DNA of 64,000 nt from Clostridiales bacterium (GCA_020860565.1 JAJBUA010000033.1:1-64000); one strand, 5' to 3'; shown: positions 38,087 through 49,283, counted from the first letter of the stretch. Notes: a model not told the origin generated them from the letters alone. Made by a program: numbers and translations.

Positions 38087-40270
38087 CTAATCCATCGGAA
38101 AGAACGTCAGACTATAACTCTCCAGCACCTCACCGGTACTCGCATTCACCACTTCCACTTCCCCGTCCGAACTGCCATTAATGCTCTCAATACTGGTAAA
38201 ATTAATCGGAATGACCGTATCACCGGTAACTGTCACAGGCGCCGTCAGCTCTTTATAAACATCCTTCCCATTGGTTACCTGATGCAGCCGGATGCTGATC
38301 GTCATGCTCGCCGTTCCCGCACCGGGACCGATCAGATTCTTTAATTCATAAACATCACTGATCGACGCCACATATCGCTGCGTGCTGACAGTCTCCGTCA
38401 CCGCCTCCTCAGGTCCGGCGCTGATCACATAGTCGACCGTTCCGCCAATCACGATCTTCGTCCCGGCATCCACAGACTGGCTGATAATCGTACCTCTGGC
38501 AACTTCATCACTGTATTCCAGCACGGTCGCTCCCGGAGAAAGTCCTGCTTCCGCCAGCAGTGCGATGGCCTCCTCTTCGGTCAGCCCTGTGATCGCAGGC
38601 GCCTCCACGGTTTCAGCATTATCTTCTTCCTGATAACCTCCGCTGCTCACATAAAGCGTCACGACAGAACCCTCTGCCGCCAGTTCCGGCGTATATCCGA
38701 TCACATCGCCCGCCTCAACCGAATCATTCTCCACGGTCTCGGTCACCACTTCCAGGTTCATCGCCTTCAGGATCCGGATGGCAGACGCGGCATCCATATT
38801 TTCAATATCAAGCGCAGTAATATCCACCTTATCCGTCCCGTTGCTGACCGTGACAGTAACTTCCGACCATTTTACGATAACCGTTCCCGCTTCCGGTTCC
38901 TGACGGATCACCGATTCTTTTGCCACATCATCTGAATACTCATACGTAAATCTGGGTGTGAGATCATTCTCCCGCAGCAGCTGAGAAGCAGCCTCCTGCG
39001 TCATTCCGCTTACATCCGGCGTATAGAGTTCATTATCCCCCAGTTCTGCATCATCAGACTCTTCCGTCTGCGTCGCCGCATAACCGGAGCGAAACAGACC
39101 TGTCCCGGCCTGAAAGACTCCTCCCAGTTTGGTAAATACCGCAATCAGGACAACCACGATCAAAACGGCGGCTACCACTCCCGCAGCGGTAAAAAGATGC
39201 TCAAATTTCGGTTCTTTTGCTTCATGAACCGACTCCCCCTCTGCTTTTTTTCGCGTCTTTTTTCTCTCGTGTCCCCGATTGTCCGGCAGGGATTCCCCGT
39301 CCGGCTTCTCTTTTTCTCTTGTTTTTGACGATCGGCGGATCTGTGCCAGCTCGCTGTCGCTGATCTTTCTGGTTCCGCCCTCAGGAGCATCCGGCTGTAT
39401 TACTGCCTTTTCCGTTTCGTCCGCCGGTTTCCTCACCGTTTCGGTATCCGGCATAACGAGTACATGCCTGAGATCCGCAATCAGCTCATTGACATCCGCA
39501 TAGCGGCGCTCCGGCTTTTTCTCACAGCATTTCAGGATAATCTGCTCCAGTACCTTCGGGATCTCCGGATTGTAAACGCTCGGCGGCACCATCACATCTT
39601 CCAGATGCGACAGAGCAATCGCCACGGTACTCTCCCCGTTAAACGGCAGCTTCCCGGTTACCATCTCATAGATCGTAATACCCAGAGAATAGATATCGCT
39701 CCGCTCATCACTGAATCCGCCGCGCGCCTGTTCCGGCGAAATGTAGTGCACAGATCCCATCGCCGCCGAATTTAACGTCTGAGCCGATACTGCCCTCGCG
39801 ATTCCAAAATCCGCGACCTTTACCTTGCCGTCTTTGGAGATCAGCATATTCTGCGGCTTGATATCTCTGTGGATGATATGCTGCTCATGCGCCGCCGCAA
39901 TTCCCTGCGCTACCTGAATCGCGATTCCGATACTTTCCTTGATCTCCAGGCGTTCCTTCTTCGCGATATATGCTTTCAGCGTAATCCCTTCCACGAGTTC
40001 CATTACAATATAATGGATGCTTCCCTCATCGACAACATCATACACGTTGACGATATTCGGATGAGCCAGTCCCGCGGCGGCCTGCGCTTCCATGTTAAAT
40101 TTCGATACAAAGTTGCTGTCGTTGCAGAATTCCTCTTTTAATACCTTGATCGCAACCAGTCGGTTCAGTTTGTGGCATCTGGCCTTATAGACTTCTGACA
40201 TGCCGCCGGAACCGATCTGTTCCAGGATCTCATAACGATCCTGCAAAAACACTCCGGCCCTCAACATCAC
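38087..40270 (-). CDS. prkC: Serine/threonine protein kinase with PASTA repeats
   Basis: Kinase motifs HRDIKPQNMLI, DFGIARA; TM segment; PASTA-type repeats (VPDVSGMTQEEA-like). Confidence 0.97.
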   Translation of the reverse strand: MMLRAGVFLQDRYEILEQIGSGGMSEVYKARCHKLNRLVAIKVLKEEFCNDSNFVSKFNMEAQAAAGLAHPNIVNVYDVVDEGSIHYIVMELVEGITLKAYIAKKERLEIKESIGIAIQVAQGIAAAHEQHIIHRDIKPQNMLISKDGKVKVADFGIARAVSAQTLNSAAMGSVHYISPEQARGGFSDERSDIYSLGITIYEMVTGKLPFNGESTVAIALSHLEDVMVPPSVYNPEIPKVLEQIILKCCEKKPERRYADVNELIADLRHVLVMPDTETVRKPADETEKAVIQPDAPEGGTRKISDSELAQIRRSSKTREKEKPDGESLPDNRGHERKKTRKKAEGESVHEAKEPKFEHLFTAAGVVAAVLIVVVLIAVFTKLGGVFQAGTGLFRSGYAATQTEESDDAELGDNELYTPDVSGMTQEAASQLLRENDLTPRFTYEYSDDVAKESVIRQEPEAGTVIVKWSEVTVTVSNGTDKVDITALDIENMDAASAIRILKAMNLEVVTETVENDSVEAGDVIGYTPELAAEGSVVTLYVSSGGYQEEDNAETVEAPAITGLTEEEAIALLAEAGLSPGATVLEYSDEVARGTIISQSVDAGTKIVIGGTVDYVISAGPEEAVTETVSTQRYVASISDVYELKNLIGPGAGTASMTISIRLHQVTNGKDVYKELTAPVTVTGDTVIPINFTSIESINGSSDGEVEVVNASTGEVLESYSLTFFPMD

Positions 40271-41010
40271 GACTGCACCTCACTTATCTGAGGCTCGATC
40301 AGAATCACCGAAATATTGTCCTTGCCGCCATTCCGGTTTGCTGCATCAACCAGCCCCCCTGCCTGCTTTTCCAACGTTTCCTCTGTCCGGATAATATACT
40401 CCATTTCAAATTCGTCGACCATGTTGCTCAGGCCGTCCGAACACATCAGAATCCGGTCGCCCGCCTTGCATTTCAATGCGTAAAGATCCGCATCTACGGT
40501 TCTCTCGACGCCAAGAGCGCGCGTAATATAATTTTTCTTTTCCTGATAATCCCTGCTTCCCCGTTTCATCATACCCATTGCCACCAGTTCTTCCACATAA
40601 GAATGATCCCTCGTGACCTGCTCCAGTTCATCACGCAGCAGATACAGACGGCTGTCCCCGATATTCGCAATATAAAGGACGTTACCACGGATCGTAGCGA
40701 TCACCAGCGTACTTCCCATCCCGGCAAGTTCCGGTTTCTCATTCGCCAGATCATAAAGTTCACGATTGACCGCCTTGACCCCATCCTTTAAGATCCCATG
40801 TACATCTTTTAACGGAAATTTTTTTTCAAAGAAGCTGACCAGATGCTCCACGGCATAGCGGGAAGCATAGTCACCTGCCTGATGACCTCCCATACCGTCA
40901 GCAAGAATAAAAAGATTTTCCAGAGAACCGACATTCTCCGTGGATGCGTAGACAAAATCCTGATTTTCACTCCGGTAAATACCTCTGTCTGTCAGAGCGC
41001 ATGCTTTCAT
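40267..41010 (-). CDS. prpC: PP2C-family serine/threonine phosphatase
   Basis: TDRGIYRSENQDFVY, LADGMGGHQAGDYAS, CSDGLSNMV, GKDNISVILI. Confidence 0.97.
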   Translation of the reverse strand: MKACALTDRGIYRSENQDFVYASTENVGSLENLFILADGMGGHQAGDYASRYAVEHLVSFFEKKFPLKDVHGILKDGVKAVNRELYDLANEKPELAGMGSTLVIATIRGNVLYIANIGDSRLYLLRDELEQVTRDHSYVEELVAMGMMKRGSRDYQEKKNYITRALGVERTVDADLYALKCKAGDRILMCSDGLSNMVDEFEMEYIIRTEETLEKQAGGLVDAANRNGGKDNISVILIEPQISEVQS

Positions 41011-42083
41011 TTCCCGTCACCTTCTTTCTCCTGCAGGCTTTGCAGACTGCTCCGGTAACTTCTCCTGAGCTGCCCGCAGGCGCCGTTGATATCCCGGCCC
41101 ATTTCTCTGCGAACCGTCACCGCGATTCCATGATCTTCCAGATAATTCTGAAATTCCCGGATCTCTTTTTGTCCGGACTGCCGGTAATCACGCTCCCGGA
41201 TCGGATTGACCGGAATCAGATTCACATGACCGTGCATCGTTCCGATCAGGGAAACCAGTTCCTTTGCCTCCCTGAGATTGTCATTTACTCCCTGCACCAG
41301 ACTGTACTCAAACGTCAGCCTTCTGCCGGTCTTCTGAAAATACTTCCGGCACGCGGCAAGGATCTCTTCCAGAGAATAACGGTTTGCTACCGGCATCAGC
41401 GTCCTGCGCACCTCATCATTCGGCGCATGAAGCGACAGCGCCAAGGTGACTGCCAAGCCCTCATCTGCCAGCCGCAAAATCCCCGGTACGATCCCGCAGG
41501 TAGAAAGAGTGATATTTCTCTGGCTGATATTGAAACCGTTCTCATCTGATACCATACGGATAAAACGGACGACATTGTCATAATTATCCAGCGGTTCGCC
41601 GGAACCCATGATCACAATGTGAGACACCCGTTCGCCGGTGTCCTCACCAATCCGGTAAATCTGCCCCAGCATCTCGGCCGTGCTTAAATTGCGCTCCAGG
41701 CCGTCTAACGTCGACGCGCAGAACCGGCATCCCATCCGGCATCCCACCTGAGAGGAAACACACACCGAATTGCCGTGATGATACTGCATCCACACACTTT
41801 CAATCACATTGCCGTCCGCAAGGCCCAGCAGATATTTTCGCGTGCCGTCGATCTGAGAAACCCGCACATCCGCCAGTGTAAGCGGAATCAGACAAAATTT
41901 TTTCCGTAGGCGCTCCCGCAGGCTTTTCGGAACATTTGTCATCTCATCATAATCGGATACCTGTCTTTTATGAAGCCATTCGTAAACCTGTCTGGCCCGA
42001 AATGGCTTTTCTCCCAGTTCCCTGCATTCTGTTTCCAGTTCCCCCAGGGTCAGAGAACGAATATCTGTCATCCTGATCTCCAT
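41007..42083 (-). CDS. rlmN: 23S rRNA (adenine2503-C2)-methyltransferase
   Basis: CVSSQVGCRMGCRFCASTLDGLERNLSTAEM radical-SAM motif; GSGEPLDNYDNV. Confidence 0.98.
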   Translation of the reverse strand: MEIRMTDIRSLTLGELETECRELGEKPFRARQVYEWLHKRQVSDYDEMTNVPKSLRERLRKKFCLIPLTLADVRVSQIDGTRKYLLGLADGNVIESVWMQYHHGNSVCVSSQVGCRMGCRFCASTLDGLERNLSTAEMLGQIYRIGEDTGERVSHIVIMGSGEPLDNYDNVVRFIRMVSDENGFNISQRNITLSTCGIVPGILRLADEGLAVTLALSLHAPNDEVRRTLMPVANRYSLEEILAACRKYFQKTGRRLTFEYSLVQGVNDNLREAKELVSLIGTMHGHVNLIPVNPIRERDYRQSGQKEIREFQNYLEDHGIAVTVRREMGRDINGACGQLRRSYRSSLQSLQEKEGDGK

Positions 42084-42092
42084 TCTTTCACT

Positions 42093-43457
42093 TTAACTTC
42101 TATCCCGTTCAAACACAGAAAAGAAGAACCCGTCACACGGATCTACTCCCGGCAGCAGCTGAAGATATCCGTCTTTTAACGTATCCCGGCCGGAAACCTC
42201 CGCGCCTGCCATCTCGATCGGCACCGGCCGGAACGGATGACCTGCCAGAAACCATTCCCGCTGATCCTCATTTTCCGCCCTGCTGATCGTGCAGGTGCTG
42301 TAGACCAGTCTTCCGCCGGGCTTTACATATCCGGCCGCAACTGACAGGATCTCCCGCTGCAAAGCCGCAAGCTGTCCGATCTTATCTGCAGAAACCCCGT
42401 ACTTGATATCCGGCTTTTTGCCGATAATTCCCAGACCGGAACAGGGCAGATCCGCAATCACCAGGTCTGCCTTCTGTTCATAGCGCGGATCAAAAACTCT
42501 GGCATCCCAGACCTCGCTCGCAATATTTGACAGTCCGATACGCTGAATATTCTCATCAATGAGCGCAGTTTTTTCCTCACTCAGGTCTCTTGCAAGCACC
42601 CTTCCGCTCCCATGCAGACGATCCGCGATATCCAGACTCTTGCCGCCCGGCGCCGCGCACACATCGATCACAAAATCATTTTCCTTTGGACAGGCTGCCG
42701 CGCCGACCAGAACCGAACTCACGTCCTGTACCTGAATCCAGCCTCTGGCAAAAGCTTCCAGAGACTCCGGATAATCATATCCGGACAGAAACAGCACCTG
42801 ATCCGAAAGCGGACTTCTCTCAACAGTCACTCCCTGTGCCTCAAGGCTCTTTTGGATCTCATCTCCGGACGCACGTCCGGACATACAGCGCACACAGGTC
42901 GGCTGATCTTCCAGAAACGCTGCAAGCATCTGTTCCGTGATCAAAGCACCATAGCGCGATTTCCACATTTCAATCAGCCAGGAAGGCATCGAATATTTGA
43001 ATTCCCAGCTGTCAAACACAAATTCTCCCTTTCGTCGGGATATGGTGCGCAAAACTCCATTGACAAACCCCTTCAGTCCGGTAAGCCCCCGGCTATCCGC
43101 CAGCTTGCCGGCCTCGCTGCACGCCGCACGGTCCGGGACACGGTCCATCCACAGGATCTGATACACTGACATCCGCAAAATCGTGCGGATCAGCGGCTTC
43201 ATCTTCACACAGGGTATCGAAGAACACTCATTCAGCACCGCGTCAATCGTCAGCAGACGCTCGATCACTCCCTCCGTCAGCCGTGTGATAAACGCCCGGT
43301 CCTGTTTATCCAGATACTGATATTTGTCCAGCGCCTGCCGGAGAACCCGATGACTGTACTCGCCCTTTTCCAGAATCTCCGTCAGGATCTCCAGTGAGAT
43401 CTCTCTGCTCTGGGAAGGTTTGGAATTGCGGACTGGTCTGCGGTTATGATCAGTCAT
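42093..43457 (-). CDS. rsmB: 16S rRNA (cytosine967-C5)-methyltransferase
   Basis: NusB-like N-terminus; DVCAAPGGKSLDIADRL, ADLPCSGLGIIGKKPDIKY. Confidence 0.95.
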   Translation of the reverse strand: MTDHNRRPVRNSKPSQSREISLEILTEILEKGEYSHRVLRQALDKYQYLDKQDRAFITRLTEGVIERLLTIDAVLNECSSIPCVKMKPLIRTILRMSVYQILWMDRVPDRAACSEAGKLADSRGLTGLKGFVNGVLRTISRRKGEFVFDSWEFKYSMPSWLIEMWKSRYGALITEQMLAAFLEDQPTCVRCMSGRASGDEIQKSLEAQGVTVERSPLSDQVLFLSGYDYPESLEAFARGWIQVQDVSSVLVGAAACPKENDFVIDVCAAPGGKSLDIADRLHGSGRVLARDLSEEKTALIDENIQRIGLSNIASEVWDARVFDPRYEQKADLVIADLPCSGLGIIGKKPDIKYGVSADKIGQLAALQREILSVAAGYVKPGGRLVYSTCTISRAENEDQREWFLAGHPFRPVPIEMAGAEVSGRDTLKDGYLQLLPGVDPCDGFFFSVFERDRS

Positions 43458-44169
43458 TTCTTCTTCGTCCTCCAAATAATACGAGCAGACGGAGAAGCTG
43501 CAGAATCGAGGAAGCCGCAGACGCAACATACGTAAATGCCGCTGCTCTCAGCACAATCTTTGTGTATTCTACCTCCTGGCTTCCCAAAATACCCACGTCT
43601 CCCAGCAGGTTTGTCGCTCTTGCGGAAGCATTAAACTCCACCGGAAGCGTAATCAGCTGAAATAATACTGCCAGCACGAACATCCAGATCCCAAACTCAA
43701 GTAACGGCGACATGCCGATCAGAAGTCCGATCACGATCAGCGGCCACGCAAGTCTGCTCCCCAGGCTCGCAACCGGCACAAAGGCGGAACGCAGACGCAA
43801 TGGCCCATAGCCCTGCGCGTCCTGAATCGCATGCCCGCACTCATGCGCAGCCACGCCGATCGCTGCAACCGACGTCTGGCCATATACAACCTGCGACAGA
43901 TTCACCGTTTTTGTCCTTGGGTCATAATGATCCGTCAGCTGGCCGGACACCTGCCGGACTGCCACATCGTAAATCCCCTGCGAATGCAGAATCCGTTCCG
44001 CCGCCTGCGCTCCGGTCATACCGCTCATGCTGCGGACTCTGGAATATTTTGCATAGGTAGAGTTTATGCGGGACGAAGCCCACATACAGATCACAGCTCC
44101 GATCAAAACCAGCATATACGTCCAGTCAAAGCCATAATAACCGTATCCATATCCATAATAAGGCATCAT
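43450..44169 (-). CDS. Zinc metallopeptidase (YugP-like, neutral membrane protease family)
   Basis: AIGVAAHECGHAIQDAQGYGPLRLR; several TM helices. Confidence 0.93.
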   Translation of the reverse strand: MMPYYGYGYGYYGFDWTYMLVLIGAVICMWASSRINSTYAKYSRVRSMSGMTGAQAAERILHSQGIYDVAVRQVSGQLTDHYDPRTKTVNLSQVVYGQTSVAAIGVAAHECGHAIQDAQGYGPLRLRSAFVPVASLGSRLAWPLIVIGLLIGMSPLLEFGIWMFVLAVLFQLITLPVEFNASARATNLLGDVGILGSQEVEYTKIVLRAAAFTYVASAASSILQLLRLLVLFGGRRRND

Positions 44170-44289
44170 ATGAAACTCTCCTTCCTTTTCTAATCATTAC
44201 TCTCCCCATCTGTATGGCCGACAGCCAGCTGCGAAAACTAACTCTGTCAACCAGATGCCCTGCGGGTACCTTCCATATGCTACGTCAAA

Positions 44290-45321
44290 TCATCCTTCCG
44301 TCATCTGACCCGCAGGAACTCTTCCCAGCCGCTCTCCTGCCCTGACAGGATATCCGCGCAGGAAAGCCGCCGTATCCATCCGTTTCTTTCCTTCCAGCTG
44401 AAGTGCTGTGATGCTCAGCACACCGTTTCCTGTCTGAACATTCAGTCTGTCTCCCTCAACACCGATAACCTCTCCGCAAAACGCTGATTCGATATTTTCT
44501 GACGGTCTGTGCCTGTCCGATCCCGCTTCCGGTTGTCCGCCGCCGGATGCCTGACTGTCGACGGTTTCTGACATCACCCCAGCTTCCCATATCTTCAGGA
44601 ACTTTCCCTTATAATACGTGTAAGCACTTGGCCATGGATTCAGCCCCCGGATCAGCCGCTCGATCTCACCCGCACTCATCGTCCAGTCAATCTCTCCCAG
44701 AGATTTCGGGATCTTTTTAACATAGGTAGCCTGTCCATGATCCTGCGGTGTGCGGACGGCTGTCCCTTTTTCAATTTTATCGAGCGTAGAAAGGATCAGA
44801 TCTCCGCCCAGGATGCTTAAGCGGTCCGACAGACTTCCTCCTGTCTCCGTGGGATCCAGCCGGATCACCCGTTTTTCCAGCATATCGCCGGTATCCATAC
44901 CGGCATCCATCATCATCGTCGTCACACCGCTTTCCTCATCCCCATTGATCACAGCCCACTGAATCGGAGACGCCCCCCGGTATTTCGGAAGCAGTGAGGC
45001 ATGAATATTCACACAGCCATAGCGGGGAATCTGCAGCAGTTCCTCCGGCAGGATCTGGCCGAAAGCAATGACCACACATACGTCCGGAGCCAGTTCCCGG
45101 ATCTGGCCGATGAAATCCTCATCTCTCGCACGAACCGGCTGAAGCACCGGGATCCCATACGCCAGCGCTGTCACCTTGACCGGTGACATCTGTACTGCCT
45201 TTCCACGTCCTTTTGGCTTATCCGGCTGTGTCACAACCGCAGCAATTTCATGTTTCGATGCAACCAGCGCCTGCAATGTCGGTACGGAAAAGTCCGGCGT
45301 CCCCATAAATACGATCCGCAT
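44290..45321 (-). CDS. fmt: Methionyl-tRNA formyltransferase
   Basis: MRIVFMGTPDFSVPTLQALV, HASLLPKYRGASPIQWAVINGD. Confidence 0.98.
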   Translation of the reverse strand: MRIVFMGTPDFSVPTLQALVASKHEIAAVVTQPDKPKGRGKAVQMSPVKVTALAYGIPVLQPVRARDEDFIGQIRELAPDVCVVIAFGQILPEELLQIPRYGCVNIHASLLPKYRGASPIQWAVINGDEESGVTTMMMDAGMDTGDMLEKRVIRLDPTETGGSLSDRLSILGGDLILSTLDKIEKGTAVRTPQDHGQATYVKKIPKSLGEIDWTMSAGEIERLIRGLNPWPSAYTYYKGKFLKIWEAGVMSETVDSQASGGGQPEAGSDRHRPSENIESAFCGEVIGVEGDRLNVQTGNGVLSITALQLEGKKRMDTAAFLRGYPVRAGERLGRVPAGQMTEG

Positions 45322-45322
45322 A

Positions 45323-45802
45323 TTATTCCTCCGCCTCTTCTTCCTCAACATCCTTCAGTTCGCCTTCTACCTTTTCCACATACAGATGGCTCTGCAGATG
45401 GTCAATCTCATGGCAAAAGCATCTCGCCAGAAGTCCATCGCCAACATATTCCACCGGCTCCATCTTTTCATTAAAGCAGCGGACAACCACATGATCCGGG
45501 CGGGTCACGGTACCGCTCTTTCCCGGCACGCTTAAGCACCCCTCCGAATCGGTCTGGCTTCCGCTTGTCTCCACAATCTCCGGATTAATCAGGACATATT
45601 GGTTTCCATCCTCCACATCGATCACTACAACCTGCTTCAATATGCCAACCTGCGGTGCCGCAAGTCCCACTCCGTTGGATTCGTACATCGTCTCAAACAT
45701 ATCCTCGATCAGCTGTGTAATCCTCGGAGTCAGTTCCCTGACCGGTTTGCATTTCTTCGTGAGGATCTCATCTCCTATGGTTCTGATTTGTCTGACTGCC
45801 AT
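45323..45802 (-). CDS. def: Peptide deformylase
   Basis: GVGLAAPQVG, EGCLSVPG, CHEIDHLQ. Confidence 0.98.
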   Translation of the reverse strand: MAVRQIRTIGDEILTKKCKPVRELTPRITQLIEDMFETMYESNGVGLAAPQVGILKQVVVIDVEDGNQYVLINPEIVETSGSQTDSEGCLSVPGKSGTVTRPDHVVVRCFNEKMEPVEYVGDGLLARCFCHEIDHLQSHLYVEKVEGELKDVEEEEAEE

Positions 45803-45835
45803 CTTCTTCTCTATCCTTTCCGCTGCCGCATGAAA

Positions 45836-47890
45836 TTAACTGAAATCATACTGTATGACCAGCCTGCGGCAATCCTCGGTTTCTTCCCATCTTTGTTGGA
45901 TATACTTCTGGATTCTTACCAGTATATCATAATTTTCATTCTTTAAATATAAAATTTTTCTATAAAAATCATTAACTTTGTAAACCGGCGCCGGCACCGG
46001 ACCGATCACCTCGGTCTGCACAGCAAAATGTCTTTTTACCGACATGCCGATCTGCTCCATCATATGAACCATCAGGCGCTCGTCCTTTCCCGCCACCTGT
46101 ATCTGCAGCATATGGAAAAACGGAGGATACGACATCAGTTTCCGATAGGCCATCTCCTGCCGGTAGAACTCTTCATAATCCTGCTCCGCTGCTGTGCGGA
46201 TACTGTAATGCTCCGGCATATATGTCTGAATCACGGCAATTCCCGGTTTCTCTCCCCGTCCCGCACGTCCGGCTGCCTGTGTCAGCAGCTGAAAGGTCCG
46301 CTCACCGCAACGGTAATCCGGCGCATAGAGGGAAGTATCTGCGGCCAGTACGCCGACCAGCGTCACGCCGGGAATATCATGTCCCTTTACGATCATCTGT
46401 GTCCCGATCAGGATATCTGCCTCTCCCCTGGCAAACGCCGAGAGAACGGCCTCATGACCGCCTTTTCTGGCCGTCGTATCCATATCCATCCTCAGTATCC
46501 GCGCGTCCGGGAACTGCCCGCGTGCCATCTCCTCGACCTTCTGCGTACCGATTCCAAATCCGGCCAGATACTCCGAGCCGCATACCGGACAGCTTCGCAT
46601 CAGCGGAACCGTGTACCCGCAGTAATGGCACACCAGCCGGGTCTTATGATGCAGGGTCAGCGATACATCACAGTGCGGGCATTTCACCGCGTTTCCACAG
46701 CTTCTGCAGGAAACAAAGTTCGAATACCCGCGCCGATTGATAAATAACATCGTCTGCTCTCCCTGAGCCAGCCGCTCCCGGATCAGAGTCTCCAGTCTGC
46801 GGCTGAAGATCGATTTGTTCCCCTGCTGCATCTCTTCACGCAGATCTATGATCTCTGTGGCTGCCAGACTCTTCGATCGTCCCGCACGTCTGGTCAGACG
46901 CATTTTCTGATAAACACCGCCCTCCGCCTTCGTATAGGCCTCCAGAGACGGCGTCGCCGAACCCATAACAAAAGCCGCGCCGCTTAAGGAAGCCAGCTTC
47001 TCCGCCGCATCTCTGGTATGATATCTTGGTGCCCCTTCTGACCGATAGGCATCTTCCTGTTCCTCGTCCATCACAATCAGCCCCAGATTGGGAAAAGGCG
47101 TGAAAAGGGCCGAGCGCGCTCCGATCATAATATCGGCTTTGCCGTTTCGCGCCCGCTCCATCTGGTCATATTTTTCCCCGGCAGACAGGCGCGAATGCAT
47201 CACACAGATCCGGTCTCCAAACCTGCGGTAAAACCGCAGCACGGTCTGATACGTCAGCGAGATCTCCGGGATCAGCACGATCACCTGTCGGCCGGTCCCG
47301 GTGACATGACGAATCATCTCCATGTACACCTCTGTCTTCCCGCTTCCGGTAATTCCATAGATATAATAAGGCGTCCGGCGTCCGGCGTCATAATCAGTGG
47401 CAAAGGCATCTGCAATTTTGCGCTGTTCTTCATTCAGCAGAACCGCGCCTCTCTCATCCGGCGATCCTGCTTCCTTCTGCGAAAGCAGGCCCGGAAGCCA
47501 TCCGTCCGATACCATCGTCTCTACAACCTTCCGGTTGCGCGCCTTTACAGCTTTTTTCACCGGAAGGACCGTCTTTAACGCCTGATTCATCGTAGAACCG
47601 TAGCGCTCCTTCATCCACCAGGCAAGCTGAATCAGCCTTCTATCTGCCGTGACACTTCCGGCTACAACACCATCCACATCCTTGACTTTATCCGCGTCGT
47701 ATCCTTCCACACGGTCAGTGATCTCCACCACATACCCCCTGCGCCGACGGTTTCCCTTTCCAAAAGGCACCGTTACCTGAGTACCGATCTGAATCTCTGT
47801 CTCCATACTTCCCGGTATCCGATACTGAAAGATACGGTCCACGTTTTCATGGGATATATCAATAATGATACTGGCATAATGATCCGCCAT
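45836..47890 (-). CDS. priA: Primosomal protein N' (replication restart helicase)
   Basis: GITGSGKTEVYME, DEEQEDAYRSEGAPRYHTRD, zinc-binding CRSCGNAVKCPHCDVSLTLH. Confidence 0.98.
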   Translation of the reverse strand: MADHYASIIIDISHENVDRIFQYRIPGSMETEIQIGTQVTVPFGKGNRRRRGYVVEITDRVEGYDADKVKDVDGVVAGSVTADRRLIQLAWWMKERYGSTMNQALKTVLPVKKAVKARNRKVVETMVSDGWLPGLLSQKEAGSPDERGAVLLNEEQRKIADAFATDYDAGRRTPYYIYGITGSGKTEVYMEMIRHVTGTGRQVIVLIPEISLTYQTVLRFYRRFGDRICVMHSRLSAGEKYDQMERARNGKADIMIGARSALFTPFPNLGLIVMDEEQEDAYRSEGAPRYHTRDAAEKLASLSGAAFVMGSATPSLEAYTKAEGGVYQKMRLTRRAGRSKSLAATEIIDLREEMQQGNKSIFSRRLETLIRERLAQGEQTMLFINRRGYSNFVSCRSCGNAVKCPHCDVSLTLHHKTRLVCHYCGYTVPLMRSCPVCGSEYLAGFGIGTQKVEEMARGQFPDARILRMDMDTTARKGGHEAVLSAFARGEADILIGTQMIVKGHDIPGVTLVGVLAADTSLYAPDYRCGERTFQLLTQAAGRAGRGEKPGIAVIQTYMPEHYSIRTAAEQDYEEFYRQEMAYRKLMSYPPFFHMLQIQVAGKDERLMVHMMEQIGMSVKRHFAVQTEVIGPVPAPVYKVNDFYRKILYLKNENYDILVRIQKYIQQRWEETEDCRRLVIQYDFS

Positions 47891-47912
47891 ATATTTTCTT
47901 CTCCTGCACGAT

Positions 47913-49283
47913 TTATCTCAGCGCGGCGGCCACTTCTGCCAGTTTCATACTGTTTGAGCCCTTTAACAGCACACAGTCGCCCGGCTTTAACAGCTGCGGA
48001 AGGTCCGCGATCAGTGCCTCACGTTCTTTGGGCAGATAATGACGATATTCGCCGGCGCCATTTCCCGCCTTCGCCCCTTTTTCAATCTCAAGAGCCAGAT
48101 CTCCGTAAGTGACAAGCAAATCGACCGGATGCGCGGCAAGCCATTCCCCGATCTCCCGATGAAAACGCCCGCTCTCCGGACCCAGTTCTTTCATATCAGC
48201 CAGCGCCGCAGCCCTGCGGCCCGGTCTCTCCATCGACAGGAGAACCTTTAACGCCGCCAGCATCGATGCCGGACTCGCGTTATAGGTATCGTCGATAACA
48301 GTTATTCCCCTACTCTCAAAGATCTGCTGACGATTCTTATATCCATGAAAAGACGAGAGTCTTTGCACCGCCGCGTTCAGATCCACGCCGTACGCGTCTG
48401 CCACGGCCAGTGCCGCCATCGCATTTGTTACATTATGTTCACCGGCAACACCAAGGCGAACCGGTATCCTGCGCCCCCGGCAATCCGCGGTAAACGTCGG
48501 ATATCCATCAACAAGGCTCATCTCCACCGCCCGGTAATCACAGGTTTCTCCCATACCATAATAAACCGTGCGGCATCCTGATCTGGCCTTCTGCTCCCGC
48601 AAAAGCGGATCGTCCCCGTTTAAGAACAGAATACCTCCCTTCTTCATCCCGTCCTGAATCCGGAGTTTCTCTCTCATGGTATTTTCCCGGCTGCCCAGCT
48701 GTTCGATGTGCGCGGTGCCAATATTGGTAACTACCGCCATATCTACCTGTGCGATCCCGGCTATCACCGGCATCTCTCCCGGCAGACTGATTCCCAGCTC
48801 CAGCACCCCGATCTCATCCTCCGCTGCAATCTCTGTAACGGTAATTGGCACGCCCACCTGACTGTTATGATTTTCTGAAGTTTTAAAGACCCGAAAGCCG
48901 GCCGACAACGCTGCCGCAATCATCTCGCGCGTCGTTGTCTTGCCGACGCTCCCGGTCACGCCGATCAGCGGAAGCGTCAGTCTCTCCCGGTAATAACGTC
49001 CGATCGCCTGCAGTGCTTTTCTGGTATCTTCCACCCGGATCCACGGACGATGATCCTCCATCTCGTCATGCTCGCTGGTAAGCGACGCGGCAGCTCCCAG
49101 ATCGAACGCCTGCCCGATAAAACGGTGCGCATCAGTCTTTTCGCCCACTAATGGGACAAAAAGCGCGCCCGCCGGGACATTTCGGGAATCAATACTTATG
49201 GATCGAATCTCTGCATCCTCCGATCCGCACAAAAGCCTGCCGCCGGTTGCCAGGACAATATCTTTTACGGTCATCTGTTCCAT
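47913..49283 (-). CDS. murF: UDP-N-acetylmuramoyl-tripeptide--D-alanyl-D-alanine ligase
   Basis: GVTGSVGKTTTREMIAAAL, DDTYNASPASMLAAL; start at MEQMTVKDIV. Confidence 0.96.
   Translation of the reverse strand: MEQMTVKDIVLATGGRLLCGSEDAEIRSISIDSRNVPAGALFVPLVGEKTDAHRFIGQAFDLGAAASLTSEHDEMEDHRPWIRVEDTRKALQAIGRYYRERLTLPLIGVTGSVGKTTTREMIAAALSAGFRVFKTSENHNSQVGVPITVTEIAAEDEIGVLELGISLPGEMPVIAGIAQVDMAVVTNIGTAHIEQLGSRENTMREKLRIQDGMKKGGILFLNGDDPLLREQKARSGCRTVYYGMGETCDYRAVEMSLVDGYPTFTADCRGRRIPVRLGVAGEHNVTNAMAALAVADAYGVDLNAAVQRLSSFHGYKNRQQIFESRGITVIDDTYNASPASMLAALKVLLSMERPGRRAAALADMKELGPESGRFHREIGEWLAAHPVDLLVTYGDLALEIEKGAKAGNGAGEYRHYLPKEREALIADLPQLLKPGDCVLLKGSNSMKLAEVAAALR

Noticed and set aside
44170-44289. 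Intergenic hairpin between the YugP-like gene and fmt (CATCTG...CAGATG)
   Set aside because: Weak pairing and only slight resemblance to E1; not enough to call a member of that family
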